A DNA stretch of 64,000 nt from Thalassospira profundimaris (GTDB lineage: Bacteria; Pseudomonadota; Alphaproteobacteria; Rhodospirillales; Thalassospiraceae): assembly GCF_003326675.1 (NCBI RefSeq), contig NZ_JPWF01000011.1, positions 1 to 64,000 of the forward strand, given 5' to 3'. Both the position numbers and the translations under genes were made by a program. The notes beneath the pieces are model-generated. The model was not told where the DNA came from, searched no databases, and saw nothing but the letters and a program-made list of their open reading frames with translations. Within the stretch, counting starts at the first letter, position 1; each line of letters starts with the position of its first letter. Below are positions 1 through 10,485 of this stretch, in pieces.

Positions 1-70
1 AGCTAATCACCCGTTGCTTGTCCGCGCTGTTCTCTGCGGAAGCGGGGCGGAACATAACACGGTTTTTGCA

Positions 71-108
71 AAAAGCAATGCCGGTGACGTGTGTCACCGG
101 CATTTTTT
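71..108 (-). terminator. Rho-independent terminator of the HU gene
   Basis: An 11-bp perfect stem (78-88 with 93-103, loop GTGT) lies about 20 bases past the HU stop codon. On the minus strand it is followed by TTGCTTTTT. On the plus strand it is followed by six T, so it could also stop a transcript arriving from the left. Bases 1-70 contain no gene I can support. Confidence 0.85.
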
Positions 109-126
109 CGCAGAACTTCGTCAAAC

Positions 127-399
127 TTAGTTGACGGCGTCCTTAAGGCCTTTGCCAGCCTTGAATTTCGGCTGTTTCGATGCCGGAATGTCGATTTCTT
201 CACCGGTGCGCGGGTTGCGACCTTTTGAAGCAGCGCGAGCAGCGACAGCGAAGGTACCGAAACCAACCAGACGAACTTCGTCGCCGGATTTCAAAGATTC
301 GGTGATGGAATCGAAAACAGCGTCAACCGCTTTAGCAGCGTCAGCTTTGGACAGATCAGCTTTAGCAGCTACACTTCCAACGAGATCGTTTTTATTCAC
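127..399 (-). CDS. hupB: HU family DNA-binding protein
   Basis: This 90-residue nucleoid protein bends and compacts DNA as a dimer. The sequence starts [10 protein letters not shown] and carries the HU/IHF signature [23 protein letters not shown], where the beta-arm RNPRTG grips the minor groove. Length and ends match the family exactly. The start codon is GTG at 397-399, which gives the usual MNKNDL amino terminus; AAGGGG lies 7 bases upstream as the likely ribosome site. It sits directly downstream of lon on the same strand, the order normal in alphaproteobacteria, but lon has its own terminator between them. HU rather than IHF is preferred because of the amino-terminal sequence. Confidence 0.96.
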   Translation of the reverse strand: MNKNDLVGSVAAKADLSKADAAKAVDAVFDSITESLKSGDEVRLVGFGTFAVAARAASKGRNPRTGEEIDIPASKQPKFKAGKGLKDAVN

Positions 400-606
400 T
401 TCCTGGCCCCCTTGTTTGGACGTTCGGAGTTATGAGGAAATTTGGTTTGCCCCAAACCTGTTGCATGGGCAGTGTAAGCAGGTAGCAAACATCTCGTCAA
501 TGCGAGAGACGCAGTTTTCTGCGGTTTTTGACGTTTTTTTCCGTTTTTAGCGCTTTACACCAATCCCGACATGTTTCTGCGCCGATTCTTGGCCAAAGTT
601 ATCCAC

Positions 607-638
607 AGAAAAAGGGGAGCAACATGGTTGCTCCCCTT
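607..638 (-). terminator. Rho-independent terminator of lon
   Basis: A 12-bp perfect stem (612-623 with 627-638) with a 3-base loop lies just past the lon stop codon and is followed on the minus strand by TTTTT. It separates lon from the HU promoter region (400-606), where I see no gene. Confidence 0.9.
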
Positions 639-662
639 GATTTCTGCCGGTTCCAACGCCGT

Positions 663-3074
663 TTAGTGCGTTGTCACACCGCCGATTTCCGATTCTTCGC
701 CGTCCTTGGATTTGACGGCGACATCATCTTCGGGCTCTTCCCACTCGATCGGAACGAGCGGATTGACCAAAGCGTGGCTCAGAACTTCGTCAACATGGGA
801 CACCGGAATGATTTCCATGCCGCGTTTGACGTTGTCCGGAATCTCTTCTAGATCCTTTTCGTTCTCCTGCGGGATCAGAACGGTTTTCACCCCTCCCCGC
901 AAAGCAGCCAAAAGCTTTTCTTTCAAACCACCAATCGCAAGTACACGGCCACGCAGCGTCACTTCGCCGGTCATTGCCACATCTTTGCGAACCGGGTTGC
1001 CCGTCAGAACCGAAACAACCGAGGTCACCATACCAACACCGGCCGACGGACCGTCTTTTGGCGTTGCGCCTTCGGGAACGTGAACGTGAATATCGCGTTT
1101 CTGGAACAGGGTCGGCTTGATACCAAACTCTGTGGCCCGCGATCGCACGAACGACGTTGCAGCCTGGATCGATTCCGTCATGACCTCACCGAGTTTACCG
1201 GTGGTTTTCATGTTGCCCTTGCCCGGAACAGTCACAGATTCGATCTGCAACAGATCGCCACCGAACTCGGTATAGGCAAGACCGGTAACAACACCGACCT
1301 GATCTTCACCCTCGGTTTCGCCATAGCGGAACTTGCGGATGCCGGCATATTTGCCAAGCGTGCGCGGCGTCACACGTACATTCTTAATATTTTCAAGCAT
1401 GATACGCTTGGTTGCCTTACGCGCCAGACGGGCCAGTTCGCGTTCAAGGTTACGGACACCGGCTTCACGGGTATAGAACCGGATCAGATCACGAAGCGCT
1501 TCGTCAGAAATGCTCCATTCACCGCGACGCAGACCATTATCCTTGATCTGTTTCGGGATCAGGTGACGCTTGGCGATTTCGACCTTTTCGTCTTCGGTGT
1601 AACCGGAAATACGAATGATCTCCATACGGTCAAGCAGCGGCTGCTGCATACGAAGCGAGTTGGCCGTCGTCACGAACATCACATCCGAAAGATCGTAATC
1701 GACTTCAAGATAGTGGTCGTTAAAGGTCGAGTTCTGTTCCGGATCAAGCACCTCGAGCAATGCCGACGCCGGATCACCACGGAAATCCGAACCCATTTTT
1801 TCAATCTCGTCGAGAAGGAACAACGGGTTGGAATATTTCGCCTTTTTCATGCCTTGGACAATCTTGCCCGGCATGGAACCGATATAGGTCCGGCGATGAC
1901 CGCGGATTTCGGATTCGTCACGAACCCCGCCAAGCGACATACGCACAAAGCTCCGCCCGGTCGCATTGGCCATCGATTTGCCAAGCGAGGTTTTACCAAC
2001 ACCGGGAGGACCAACAAGGCAAAGGATCGGGCCTTTGACTTTTTTGGTACGTGCCTGAACGGCTAAATATTCAAGGATGCGTTCCTTGACCTTCTCAAGA
2101 CCGTAATGTTCCTTGTCGAGAACCTTCTTGGCCTTTTTCAGGTCATGGGAAACACGGGAACGCTTGTTCCACGGAATCGACACCATCCAGTCAAGATAGT
2201 TGCGCACCACGGTGGCTTCTGCCGACATCGGGCTCATATTGCGCAGTTTCTTGAGTTCTGCCTGGGCCTTTTCCTTTGCCTCTTTGGGCATTTTGGCCTT
2301 GTTCAGCTTCTCTTCGATTTCAGAAGCTTCGTCCTTGCCGTCTTCACCCTCGCCCAGCTCTTTCTGAATGGCTTTAAGCTGCTCATTCAAATAATACTCG
2401 CGCTGGGTTTTCTCCATCTGGCGTTTGACGCGGTTGCGAATCTTCTTCTCAACCTGCAAGACGCCGATTTCAGATTCCATAAAGCCGAAAATACGTTCAA
2501 GGCGGTCACCAACAAGTTTGGTTTCCAGCAATTCCTGCTTTTCGGAAATCTTGAGCGACAGATGGGATGCCACCGTATCGGCAAGCTTGGCCGGTTCTTC
2601 GATCTGATTGACCGAGACCAGAACTTCGGGCGGAATCTTTTTGTTGAGTTTGATGTACTGTTCGAACTGCGTCACGACCGAACGAGCCAGCGCTTCAAGC
2701 TCGCTGTCATCTTCGTCCTTGTCTTCACGCACAGCACCATAAGCCTGGAAGAATTCCGGGTTATCAACATAGCCGGTAATTTCGGCACGTTTCCCGCCTT
2801 CAACCAATACCTTGACGGTTCCGTCCGGCAGTTTCAGAAGCTGCAAGACAGTTGCGACAGTACCAACTTCATAGAGATCTTCGACAGCCGGATCATCAAG
2901 ACCGGCGTCTTTCTGCGTAACCAGCAGAATCTGCTTGTCTTCGCGCATCACATCTTCGAGCGCCCGCACCGATTTCTCACGTCCGACAAACAGCGGAACA
3001 ATCATGTGCGGGAACACGACAATGTCGCGCAACGGCAGCACCGGGTATATTTCGCCACGCGCCAATTCGACCAT
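663..3074 (-). CDS. lon: ATP-dependent protease La (Lon)
   Basis: Lon is a cytoplasmic AAA+ serine protease that degrades misfolded and regulatory proteins as a hexamer. The 803 residues show the whole family layout: an amino-terminal substrate domain (YPVLPLRDIVVFPHMIVPL near residue 10), a coiled middle, the AAA+ module with Walker A GPPGVGKTS near residue 354, and the protease domain with the catalytic serine in DGPSAGVGM near residue 675. The acidic tail (EWEEPEDDVAVKSKDGEE) is a lineage feature. The ATG at 3074 has AGGGAA 9 bases upstream. It follows clpX on the same strand; two hairpins lie in the 129-base gap, so lon probably has its own promoter or is attenuated. Confidence 0.98.
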   Translation of the reverse strand: MVELARGEIYPVLPLRDIVVFPHMIVPLFVGREKSVRALEDVMREDKQILLVTQKDAGLDDPAVEDLYEVGTVATVLQLLKLPDGTVKVLVEGGKRAEITGYVDNPEFFQAYGAVREDKDEDDSELEALARSVVTQFEQYIKLNKKIPPEVLVSVNQIEEPAKLADTVASHLSLKISEKQELLETKLVGDRLERIFGFMESEIGVLQVEKKIRNRVKRQMEKTQREYYLNEQLKAIQKELGEGEDGKDEASEIEEKLNKAKMPKEAKEKAQAELKKLRNMSPMSAEATVVRNYLDWMVSIPWNKRSRVSHDLKKAKKVLDKEHYGLEKVKERILEYLAVQARTKKVKGPILCLVGPPGVGKTSLGKSMANATGRSFVRMSLGGVRDESEIRGHRRTYIGSMPGKIVQGMKKAKYSNPLFLLDEIEKMGSDFRGDPASALLEVLDPEQNSTFNDHYLEVDYDLSDVMFVTTANSLRMQQPLLDRMEIIRISGYTEDEKVEIAKRHLIPKQIKDNGLRRGEWSISDEALRDLIRFYTREAGVRNLERELARLARKATKRIMLENIKNVRVTPRTLGKYAGIRKFRYGETEGEDQVGVVTGLAYTEFGGDLLQIESVTVPGKGNMKTTGKLGEVMTESIQAATSFVRSRATEFGIKPTLFQKRDIHVHVPEGATPKDGPSAGVGMVTSVVSVLTGNPVRKDVAMTGEVTLRGRVLAIGGLKEKLLAALRGGVKTVLIPQENEKDLEEIPDNVKRGMEIIPVSHVDEVLSHALVNPLVPIEWEEPEDDVAVKSKDGEESEIGGVTTH

Positions 3075-3096
3075 TATGTTCTATTCCCTACTCTGA

Positions 3097-3140
3097 GCCA
3101 AAACGTTGCTGGGGTCCTGCCATAGGCCCCGCCAGCAACG
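3097..3140 (-). terminator. Hairpin with T-run between clpX and lon
   Basis: A 9-bp stem (3104-3112 with 3132-3140) is followed on the minus strand by TTTT. It lies 30-66 bases before the lon ATG and after the clpX stop, so it may end clpX transcripts or act as an attenuator in the lon leader. Confidence 0.55.
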
Positions 3141-3166
3141 CGAACACTTCTTAGATAAGCTGAAAT

Positions 3167-3196
3167 TCCCGCACCGCAATGGATGCCGGTGCGGGA
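3167..3196 (-). terminator. Hairpin after clpX
   Basis: A perfect 10-bp stem (3167-3176 with 3187-3196) lies directly past the clpX stop. The T-run after it on the minus strand is short (ATTTC), so it may work as an mRNA 3' end stabiliser or with the second hairpin at 3104-3140. Confidence 0.5.
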
Positions 3197-3203
3197 TTTG
3201 ATA

Positions 3204-4469
<1,266 letters not shown>

Positions 4470-4717
4470 ACAAACCCCAATTACGTTTGACGTTATCTTT
4501 TATCGCCATGTTAGCCGGTAAACGATACCGATCTCAACGTTTAATCTGCGCTTTTCGACGTTATGGCGTCTTGTTTGATATGGGTTCGCCATCGTGGTTG
4601 CGAAACCCCTTGCATTAATCACCCAAACGTTCGGGCGACCGGCAAGTTCCAGACAATATGCCAAAGCCAGCACATATACCTGTCTATGACTTAAAACTGC
4701 CATGAGGCAAGACATAA
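4470..4717 (-). promoter_or_regulatory. clpX upstream region, no gene
   Basis: This stretch separates the clpP terminator from the clpX start and must hold the clpX promoter. A 71-codon open frame on the minus strand has no recognisable protein features and I treat it as spurious. I could not pick a convincing promoter by eye. Confidence 0.5.
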
Positions 4718-4749
4718 AAAAACGCCCCGGTCATTGTCCGGGGCGTTTT
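4712..4749 (-). terminator. Strong terminator of clpP
   Basis: A 12-bp perfect stem (4719-4730 with 4738-4749, loop TCATTGT) is followed by a run of T on the minus strand, 20 bases after the clpP stop codon. Confidence 0.92.
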
Positions 4750-4769
4750 CGCAGATCGTATTGGAACGA

Positions 4770-5408
4770 TCAGTCTTTCTTGCCATCGCTTTCCGGCTTC
4801 GGACGCGATGTTACCACCTCGTCAATCAAACCAAATTCCTTGGCCTGATCCGGGGTAAGGAAGTTGTCACGCTCCATCGCATCTTCAATGGTCTTGAGAT
4901 CGCGGCCGGTATGTTCGACATAGATCTCGTTAAGACGCTGACGCAGTGCCAGGATTTCACGGGCATGGATTTCGATATCCGATGCCTGGCCCTGGAAACC
5001 GCCGGACGGCTGGTGGATCATGACACGTGCATTCGGCAGGCAGTAACGCTTGCCCTTCGCACCGGCCATCAACAGAAGTGATCCCATGGAAGCCGCCTGC
5101 CCCATGCACACCGTCGAGACATCACAACGGATGTACTGCATGGTGTCATAGATGGCGAGACCAGAGGTCACAACACCGCCCGGAGAATTGATGTAAAGCG
5201 AAATGTCCTTGTCCGGATTTTCCGATTCGAGATGCAGGAGCTGCGCACAGATCAATGACGACATTCCGTCATGGACCTGACCGTTGATGAAAACGATACG
5301 CTCCTTGAGCAAACGCGAAAAGATGTCATAGGCACGCTCGCCCCGGCTGGTCTGTTCGACCACCATCGGTACAAGCGAATTCATCTGTTCTCTAATCATC
5401 AACTGCAA
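4770..5408 (-). CDS. clpP: ATP-dependent Clp protease proteolytic subunit ClpP
   Basis: ClpP forms the double-heptamer serine protease chamber used by ClpX. The 212-residue sequence has the full catalytic triad: Ser107 in GQAASMGS, His132 in MIHQPSGG and Asp181 in MERDNFLT. The stretch LYINSPGG near residue 71 is the oxyanion-loop strand. The amino terminus [34 protein letters not shown] fits the family, although the true start could be a few residues downstream (for example Met9). It lies 48 bases after tig on the same strand, the conserved order tig-clpP, and ends at a strong terminator, so tig and clpP are probably cotranscribed. Confidence 0.98.
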   Translation of the reverse strand: MQLMIREQMNSLVPMVVEQTSRGERAYDIFSRLLKERIVFINGQVHDGMSSLICAQLLHLESENPDKDISLYINSPGGVVTSGLAIYDTMQYIRCDVSTVCMGQAASMGSLLLMAGAKGKRYCLPNARVMIHQPSGGFQGQASDIEIHAREILALRQRLNEIYVEHTGRDLKTIEDAMERDNFLTPDQAKEFGLIDEVVTSRPKPESDGKKD

Positions 5409-5456
5409 CTCCCTGCATTATTCAAAACCGTGTCCGGCAGGATTACATCCGTCAGA

Positions 5457-6902
5457 TTAGTCTTCTGCTTTTTTCTTAGCAGCCGGCTTCTTGGCAGCAG
5501 CTTTCTTGGCCGGAGCCTTTTTCTCTGCGTCCTTTTTCGCCGGTGCTTTCTTAGCAGCCGATTTCTTCTTCGGAGCTTCGTCTTCCTCTTCCGGCTTCAG
5601 AAGGTCTTCGACCGAAACGGTCTTTTCTTCTACCTTGGCGAGTTCGACGATGTAATCCACGACCTTGTCTTCATATACAGGGCCCTGAAGCGCCTGCAAG
5701 GCCTGCGGGTTATTTTTATAGAATTCAATAACCTGCTGTTCCTGACCCGGGTACTTCTGAGCTTCGGCTACGAGAACCTTGTTCACGTCTTCCTGGGTAA
5801 CCTGGATTTCGTTTTTACGACCAACTTCGGCCAGCAGAAGACCAAGAAGAACGCGGCGTTCTGCGATTTCGCGGAACTCTTCGGTCAGCTCTTCTTCGGA
5901 CTTGCCTTTGGTTTCGTCGTCTTCCTGACCAGCTTCACGAGCCTGCTTGATCTGGGCGATGATGCCCTGCAGTTCGTTTTCGACCAGCGATGCCGGCAGT
6001 TCGAAGCTGTGGTTTTCAGCAAGCGCGTCAAGCAGTGCACGTTTCAGTTTCTGACGGGAAACCGATTCGTATTCACGGCCGTAATCCTTGCGGATGGCTT
6101 CTTTAAGAGCTTCGAACGATTCCTGACCGAGTTTCTTGGCCAGTTCGTCATCGAGAGCAGCCGGTTTCTTTTCTTTGATTTCTTTGACGGTAACGTCGAA
6201 CTCGGCATCTTTGCCAGCGAGTTCAGCAGCACCGTAAGCTTCCGGGAATTTCACTTTGACGACAACTTCGTCACCAGCATTAACACCGGTCAGCTGATCT
6301 TCGAAACCATCGATGAAGGAGCCCGAACCGAGTTCGAGTTCGTAATCTTCGGCTTTACCACCGTCGAATGCGACACCGTCGATTTTGCCCAGGAAGTCGA
6401 TAACGACAACGTCACCGGCTTTCGACTTGCGCTTGCGTGCGAGCGGCTCGGTCGTGCCCTGTGCGCTTGCGATGCGCTCGAGGGTTTCGGTGATTTTGGC
6501 TTCGTCAACTTCGACAACTTCGCGGGTCAGCGAAAGTTTTTTGAAGTCCATAGCTTCGATTGCCGGGATGACTTCAACAGCAATGTCGAACTCAAGGTCG
6601 CCGCCTTCATCGAATTTGGTGACTTCGATTTTCGGCTGAACTGCCGGACGAAGATCGTTGTCGGAAAGAACTTTGCCGGTGTTTTCGTTCACAGCAGCTT
6701 CAAGAACTTCACCCATGACGGCCTGGCCATAACGCTGACGCAGGAGTTTCGCCGGGATTTTGCCCGGACGGAAGCCCGGCAGGCGAACCTGGTCTTTGAT
6801 CTCGTCAAGCTTGGCGACGACTTTTTCTTCGATTTGTGCGGCGGGCACGACGACTTTGAACTCGCGCGCCAGGCCTTCGTTTTTGGTTTCAGTAACCTGC
6901 AT
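5457..6902 (-). CDS. tig: Trigger factor with lysine/alanine-rich tail
   Basis: Trigger factor is the ribosome-bound chaperone and prolyl isomerase that meets nascent chains at the exit tunnel. The ribosome-binding motif GFRPGKIP (near residue 44) and the FKBP-like PPIase domain (GDVVVIDFLGKIDGVAF near residue 165) are plain. The protein is 481 residues against about 432 in E. coli. The extra length is a low-complexity tail of about 45 residues rich in KKxAxKK, much like the tails of eukaryotic H1 histones. It is in frame and intact, so it is probably real. The tRNA-Leu gene lies upstream on the same strand; AAGAG lies 6 bases before the ATG. Confidence 0.97.
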   Translation of the reverse strand: MQVTETKNEGLAREFKVVVPAAQIEEKVVAKLDEIKDQVRLPGFRPGKIPAKLLRQRYGQAVMGEVLEAAVNENTGKVLSDNDLRPAVQPKIEVTKFDEGGDLEFDIAVEVIPAIEAMDFKKLSLTREVVEVDEAKITETLERIASAQGTTEPLARKRKSKAGDVVVIDFLGKIDGVAFDGGKAEDYELELGSGSFIDGFEDQLTGVNAGDEVVVKVKFPEAYGAAELAGKDAEFDVTVKEIKEKKPAALDDELAKKLGQESFEALKEAIRKDYGREYESVSRQKLKRALLDALAENHSFELPASLVENELQGIIAQIKQAREAGQEDDETKGKSEEELTEEFREIAERRVLLGLLLAEVGRKNEIQVTQEDVNKVLVAEAQKYPGQEQQVIEFYKNNPQALQALQGPVYEDKVVDYIVELAKVEEKTVSVEDLLKPEEEDEAPKKKSAAKKAPAKKDAEKKAPAKKAAAKKPAAKKKAED

Positions 6903-7016
6903 AGATAACTCTTTTGCTTGGTTCGAATAATGTCCGTTACGCGACGCAGTCCGGACGTCAGAAAGTCAATATGACTAAACGAATATATAACCTGATCTAT
7001 TTTTAAAGCCTGCAAG

Positions 7017-7101
7017 TGGTACGGGCGAAGGGACTCGAACCCCCACGAATTGCTTCACTGGAACCTAAATCCAGCGCGTCTACCAGTTCCGCCACGCCCG
7101 C
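7017..7101 (-). tRNA. tRNA-Leu (anticodon UAG)
   Basis: The minus strand reads as a complete class II tRNA: acceptor GCGGGCG, D arm with TGGTAGACGC, anticodon stem CTGGA/TCCAG around a loop TTTAGGT whose middle bases are TAG, a long variable arm, a T arm with GTTCGAGTC and an encoded CCA end. It decodes CUA and other CUN leucine codons. The 3' acceptor strand is CGCCCGT, so the first pair is G1-U72 rather than G-C. The gene lies upstream of tig. Between it and the next gene (7102-7270) I see nothing supportable. Confidence 0.95.
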
Positions 7102-7270
7102 ACACAAGCACGCAAATCACGCCGGTAAGACCGGAATGAGTGCGCCTTAATACAAACTTCGATCACCTCATGCAAGCATCGCCTTTTCGACAAATGCAAT
7201 CTTGTCGAAAATAACTGGCCCACAAGCCTGTTATCCACCGGGTTTCAAGGGTTTCAGGCGATTTGATAAA

Positions 7271-8662
7271 CTAGCGCAAAAGACGCTTTACCACACTTGA
7301 TGCAGCGATTTTGCCCTGCCCGACATAGTTTTCGTGATTTTTTTCGATCATCGACAGGTCATAAAGATAGTTCACCATCACCCCGAATGACTGCATCCAG
7401 CCATTGCTGTTTCCGTTGCCATTCCAGTTCAGGCGCTCGATGCGTGAACCATTGGTCAAATGGAAATGGGCAACCGGATCAAATGCCGATCCGGTTTCGA
7501 TGCGCTTGGCATTCAACAGATACCAAGCAGCAAGATATTCGATATTGGCACGCGTTCGTTCGCTGACCTCGTTCGGTTGACGTGCCACGGGCTTTGGACC
7601 CATCAAATCATCGCAGTCATGCAAGGCCGCTTCGATTGCCTTTGGCAGACCTGTTTCGTGCTTTTGGGTCATTGCATCAAGTTGCTTGTCCATCCAGCCC
7701 CGCAATGCCGGAATGGGCGACAATGTGCTGAATTGTTTAAGTTCAGGCAGGTCACGTTGCAGTTCCCCCACCACCCGCTTGATCAGGAAATCACCAAAGC
7801 TGATCCCGGCAAGCCCAGCCTGTGCATTCGATATCGAATAGAAAATGGCTGTGTCGGCAACCACCGCTTCGTCGTCGTCCTGATCGGATTCATCGCTTTG
7901 GATCAGGGCGTCAACACTTCCTGCGATCCCGCTGACCAAGGCGACCTCGACGAAAATAAGGGGTTCATCGGGCATTCCGGGGTGGAAAAACGCAAAACAT
8001 CGCCGGTCCGGTGCAAGACGCCGTTTCAAATCGTCCCAGCTTTGAATGGCGTGAACGGCTTCATAGGCAATCAGTTTTTCCAAAAGGGCCGCCGGTGAAT
8101 TCCAGGTGATGCGTTGCAGTTCAAGAAATCCGATATCAAACCAGCTTGCCAAAAGCTCTTTCAGATCGCGTTCCAGAATCGCAAGGCCGGGCGCCTCCTT
8201 GCGCCAGCGCAAAAGATCGGCACGAAGATCAACAAGAAACTTCACGCCTTGCGGTAATGAATTGAATTCTTTCAGTATTGTGCGAAATGGTGGCACCAGT
8301 TCGGATCTAAGTTCTGTTTCAAGCAGGGCTTGCTCGGCCAGATCATCGGCCATGTTCCAGTCCGCCATGATCGCGCCAACACGGTCCCGATCAACGCCAA
8401 ATTCGTTGACCAGAAGATGCAGAAATTCCCGTTTGCCGCCATCATCAAGACGCAAGAAGTCATGACCAAGCGCCGCCGCACGCGACCGCGCCGAAACTGC
8501 CCCACCCCGCCGTGCCAGACAATCTGCAATCTGGCGTCGCCACCGATCCTGGCGATTCTGGCTTTCATCCAGACCAAGGCTGCGCACAACCGAACTGTCG
8601 CGAAGTTCGCGCCAAGCGAATCTCAGATTATCGATGGTTCGGTCAAGAAAGGTCTGGGACAT
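7271..8662 (-). CDS. Malonyl-CoA decarboxylase family protein
   Basis: Members of this family remove carbon dioxide from malonyl-CoA to give acetyl-CoA. The 463-residue product has the family length and typical blocks: an amino-terminal helical part (ARSRAAALGHDFLRLDDGGKREFL), RITWNSPAALLEKLIAYEAVHAI, FFHPGMPDEPLIFVEVAL, and FYSISNAQAGLAGISFGDFLIKRVV, in which the serine and the later HLTNGSRIERLNW histidine are the conserved catalytic positions of the fold. I chose the ATG at 8662, not the longer open frame to 8827, because AAGGAG lies 7 bases upstream and the extension resembles no family member. No matB or matC gene is nearby, so the malonyl-CoA source is not evident here. Confidence 0.9.
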   Translation of the reverse strand: MSQTFLDRTIDNLRFAWRELRDSSVVRSLGLDESQNRQDRWRRQIADCLARRGGAVSARSRAAALGHDFLRLDDGGKREFLHLLVNEFGVDRDRVGAIMADWNMADDLAEQALLETELRSELVPPFRTILKEFNSLPQGVKFLVDLRADLLRWRKEAPGLAILERDLKELLASWFDIGFLELQRITWNSPAALLEKLIAYEAVHAIQSWDDLKRRLAPDRRCFAFFHPGMPDEPLIFVEVALVSGIAGSVDALIQSDESDQDDDEAVVADTAIFYSISNAQAGLAGISFGDFLIKRVVGELQRDLPELKQFSTLSPIPALRGWMDKQLDAMTQKHETGLPKAIEAALHDCDDLMGPKPVARQPNEVSERTRANIEYLAAWYLLNAKRIETGSAFDPVAHFHLTNGSRIERLNWNGNGNSNGWMQSFGVMVNYLYDLSMIEKNHENYVGQGKIAASSVVKRLLR

Positions 8663-8793
8663 CCCGGTCTCCTTGCATCCAGCGATTTGCTGTTCGGCCT
8701 TGAAGACATTTATATCGGGTGACAGTTCGCAAACATCCAGCACCCGCCAGTCTTTGTCACAAAACTGGCGCGATAAACGGCAATCATTCCCAC

Positions 8794-10263
8794 CTACCCG
8801 TGTGATTTTTTGCGCGATGCCAGCCACAGTTCCCGCAAGATAGCGGGAAGGTGATCGGGAATATCTTCGGCAATCAATCCGGGACCAATATCAACACCGC
8901 TGCGTGCATGAAGCCAGACAGCCATGCAGCTGGCATCAAACATTTCCATACCCTGCGCCATCAGCCCGCCAATAATCCCGGCCAGAACATCCCCCGACCC
9001 GGCCGTCGCAAGCCACGGCGCCTCAAACCCGCTTATCGCAGCTCGTCCGTCGGGGGCGGCAATAACGGTATCGGCCCCTTTAATCAGAACTGTTGCCCCG
9101 CTTCGTTTGGCCGCAGCACGGGCACGCGTCAGTTTATCGCCGGTGATATCGGGAAACAGTCGGGAAAATTCCCCTTCATGCGGGGTCAGGACCGTCGGGC
9201 CCTGCACCGCAAAACACAGGGTGGATGGATCATCGCTGAAGCTGGTCAGGGCATCGGCATCCAGAACCGTCGAACGACAGAGATGCAGCAATTTCAACAC
9301 CAGACTTCTTGTATCATCCCCAACCCCGAAGCCGGGTCCGATGACAAAGGCGTTGTGACGACAATCGTTTAAAAGCGGTTCAAGCTGCGTAATCGGGGCC
9401 GTCATATTGCCTGGCATATCGGCGGCATAAACCGGCAAAGCCGCCGGATCGGCAACAATGGTCAAAAGCCCGACACCGGACCGCCGTGCCGCGCGTGCGA
9501 CCAAACGCGTCGCCCCGGTCATCAAAGTCCCGCCAAAGGCCAGTAAATGCCCGCGATGATATTTGTGCCCGTCAATCCCTGGCCAATGAATGCCTGCGCG
9601 CCATAGTACCGGGTCATTGCGCCAGCATCCCGGGCGAATTTCAAAGATCGTCTGATCGGAAATGCCGATATCACGGATCGCAAGTTCGCCGCACATCAAA
9701 CGGCCGGGCAAAAGATAATGGCCGGGCTTGGCCCGTGCAAAGGTCACCGTCAGATCGGCCTTGACCCCGCATCCCCAAATCGCCCCGCTATTGCCATCCA
9801 CGCCCGATGGCACATCAACCGACACAACCGAGGCCGTGCTTGAATTGATTGTCGTGATCAGATCGGCAAGCTCGCCGGTAATGTCGCGGGCAAGCCCCGC
9901 ACCAAAGATACAATCAACCAGCAAATCGGTGCCAACCACAAGGGCCGGTGATAACCGTTCCACCGCCCCTTCCCATCTTTTTGCATGAAGGGCAGCATCG
10001 CCCTTAAGCAACGCGACATCCCCCATAAGGCCCAACCGCACCGACCAACCGGCATCGCGCAGCAATCTGGCAATCACAAAACCGTCGCCACCGTTATTGC
10101 CCGGACCACACAGAACCGAAACCGATCTTGGCGACCAATGGCGAATGATTTCCTCAAACACGGCACGACCGGCATTTTCCATCAGCTGATCGCCGGAAAT
10201 GCCGCCTTCGATGGTGCGGCGGTCTGCCTCATACATCTGGTCGGTTGTCAGGATTTCAAACAT
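8794..10263 (-). CDS. nnr: Bifunctional NAD(P)H-hydrate epimerase / ADP-dependent NAD(P)HX dehydratase
   Basis: The enzyme repairs hydrated NADH and NADPH: the amino-terminal YjeF_N half epimerises R-NAD(P)HX and the carboxy-terminal YjeF_C half (ribokinase-like fold) dehydrates the S form. The sequence shows GPGNNGGDGFVIARLL near residue 53 for the epimerase, then GPTVLTPHEGEFSRLFP and ATAGSGDVLAGIIGGLM for the dehydratase nucleotide site. The 489 residues match fused bacterial Nnr proteins. A start 12 bases upstream (10275) is possible; I prefer 10263 because GGGG sits close before it and the product then begins MFEILTTDQMYEAD. It is on the same strand as the decarboxylase but 131 bases away. 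Confidence 0.95.
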   Translation of the reverse strand: MFEILTTDQMYEADRRTIEGGISGDQLMENAGRAVFEEIIRHWSPRSVSVLCGPGNNGGDGFVIARLLRDAGWSVRLGLMGDVALLKGDAALHAKRWEGAVERLSPALVVGTDLLVDCIFGAGLARDITGELADLITTINSSTASVVSVDVPSGVDGNSGAIWGCGVKADLTVTFARAKPGHYLLPGRLMCGELAIRDIGISDQTIFEIRPGCWRNDPVLWRAGIHWPGIDGHKYHRGHLLAFGGTLMTGATRLVARAARRSGVGLLTIVADPAALPVYAADMPGNMTAPITQLEPLLNDCRHNAFVIGPGFGVGDDTRSLVLKLLHLCRSTVLDADALTSFSDDPSTLCFAVQGPTVLTPHEGEFSRLFPDITGDKLTRARAAAKRSGATVLIKGADTVIAAPDGRAAISGFEAPWLATAGSGDVLAGIIGGLMAQGMEMFDASCMAVWLHARSGVDIGPGLIAEDIPDHLPAILRELWLASRKKSHG

Positions 10264-10485
10264 TTTACCCCGCATGTATCGCCCGGCATCAGGTCCGGGT
10301 CATTCTTTGCATTTTGTCGGTGCATTCTGTCGGCGTTTATCAGCAAAACCCGACAAGTCGTCGGTAGCTACTTGTTTTATCGCCCAGTATATTGCAAACA
10401 AACGCGCACGTAAGTCTGTTGGCACATCGGGCCATCAGGTTTACCAGCCACAATAACGCACTTTCTGCAACAAGGCTTTGCCCAC

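Noticed and set aside
2106..3125. Long plus-strand open frames opposite lon, tig, copA and other genes
   Set aside because: They mirror strongly supported genes on the other strand, have compositions typical of antisense reading, and lack family motifs.
4500..4715. 71-codon minus-strand open frame between clpP and clpX
   Set aside because: No ribosome site, no recognisable protein pattern, and it sits in the space expected to hold the clpX promoter.
8663..8827. Amino-terminal extension of the malonyl-CoA decarboxylase frame
   Set aside because: It overlaps the neighbouring nnr gene, lacks family similarity, and a good ribosome site precedes the internal ATG at 8662.
10301..10340. Near-tandem GCATTnTGTCGG copies upstream of dadA
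   Set aside because: Only two short imperfect units; too weak to call a repeat or operator.
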